From Alloascoidea africana (taxonomy: Eukaryota > Ascomycota > Alloascoideomycetes > Alloascoideales > Alloascoideaceae): a stretch of 64,000 nt of DNA. Made by a program: the position numbers and the translations under genes. Below, piece by piece: positions 63,501 to 64,000 of the stretch. Numbering within the stretch: the stretch's first letter is position 1; each line of letters opens with the position of its first letter. The notes under the pieces were generated by a model. That model was given only the letters and a program-made list of their open reading frames with translations. It was not told the origin of the DNA and did not search any database. The stretch lies in assembly GCA_030581615.1 (NCBI GenBank), contig JAKTTT010000054.1, positions 1 to 64,000 on the forward strand, written 5' to 3'.

Positions 63501-64000
63501 TAAACTGCTTTCCTGGTTCTGGGGTCCAAAATGATCATACCACAAAAGAACGGAATGGGTTACTGCGGACAGAAAATTAAGGGCAGGGTTTCGGATAAAA
63601 ACAAAAACTGCCAAATGTCAGAGTATCGAGGACATAGAGGCCTGGAAGGGTAAAGACTTCAATAAGAATCAGAAAGAACAAGCTAATGATTGATTGGTTT
63701 TTTTTAAAAAATGCCCCATTGAAGTTGTTAAAGCAAACTAAAACTAGAAAGGTTGGCTAAGAGCAAGTGTAAAAACAAGAAGCTTGATTTTCCTATTCTG
63801 AACTTATAGAGAATGAATTCTTTTTTCAATGTGAGAGAACCTCTGTTCTGAACTCTCAAGTTTATGGCTCAAAAGATTGACATGAAGTAACTTAAAGAAG
63901 AAGAAAACCAGAAACACAAACAAAGTTCCATTTATACTCTTTGGCTTCAGTCTCATTATTACACACATTCTTTATACTGAGCCTTTTGTTAATAACCATC
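63501..64000. other. Right end of window, no gene seen
   Basis: AT-rich DNA after the reverse-transcriptase fossil; any remaining 5' part of that element should lie here or beyond the edge. No LTR or coding frame could be supported. Confidence 0.5.

Overview
The window looks like nuclear DNA from a budding yeast (Saccharomycotina) outside the well-known Saccharomyces and CUG-Ser groups. About two dozen orthologues of yeast genes are present, in compact gene order. Roughly 10 of about 25 genes are spliced, with short introns (about 45-108 nt) and a CTAAC or TACTAAC branch site close to the acceptor. A TDG/Thp1-type DNA glycosylase, which S. cerevisiae lacks, is present. CTG codons fall at conserved leucines (for example in PPH3), so CTG is read as Leu. 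A basal lineage (Dipodascaceae, Lipomycetaceae or Yarrowia-like) fits, but I cannot fix the genus.

Layout. 1-1.3 kb is repeat DNA: a 21/17-bp minisatellite, direct repeats and a roughly 690-bp foldback. 1.5-4.6 kb holds a decayed Ty3/gypsy pol, a probable LTR and inverted Ty1/copia integrase scraps. 5.3-42.5 kb is a dense gene block: RSN1-like channel, PPH3, IPI1, RQC1, BRL1/BRR6, OLE1, URH1, YMC1, ARO7, JID1, VPS15, EME1, FES1, ENP1, SWR1, MEK1, ERV14, TDG-like glycosylase and an F-box protein. 44.1-47.3 kb holds a Zn2Cys6 regulator overlapped by a spliced Myb/SANT-like gene. 47.3-50.7 kb is mostly gene-free apart from tRNA-Arg(CCG). 50.7-59.2 kb holds two convergent SET-domain genes, PNP1, RIM1, an unrecognised acidic Ser-rich protein and an MSG5-like phosphatase. 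59.2-64 kb is a gene-poor stretch with at least two gypsy reverse-transcriptase fossils.

Function. Most genes are housekeeping and not operonic. Loose themes are ribosome biogenesis and quality control (IPI1, ENP1, RQC1), DNA repair, chromatin and meiosis (PPH3, EME1, SWR1, MEK1, TDG), membrane and trafficking (RSN1, BRL1, OLE1, VPS15, ERV14) and nucleoside salvage (URH1, PNP1). I reconstructed exon structures by hand from splice signals, reading phase and remembered family sequences; no alignment was run. No clearly new system was found. The best leads are the TF/Myb overlap, the foldback, the unexplained 36.2-37.1 kb island, the base-composition jump inside BRL1 and the fossil-bearing desert at the right end.
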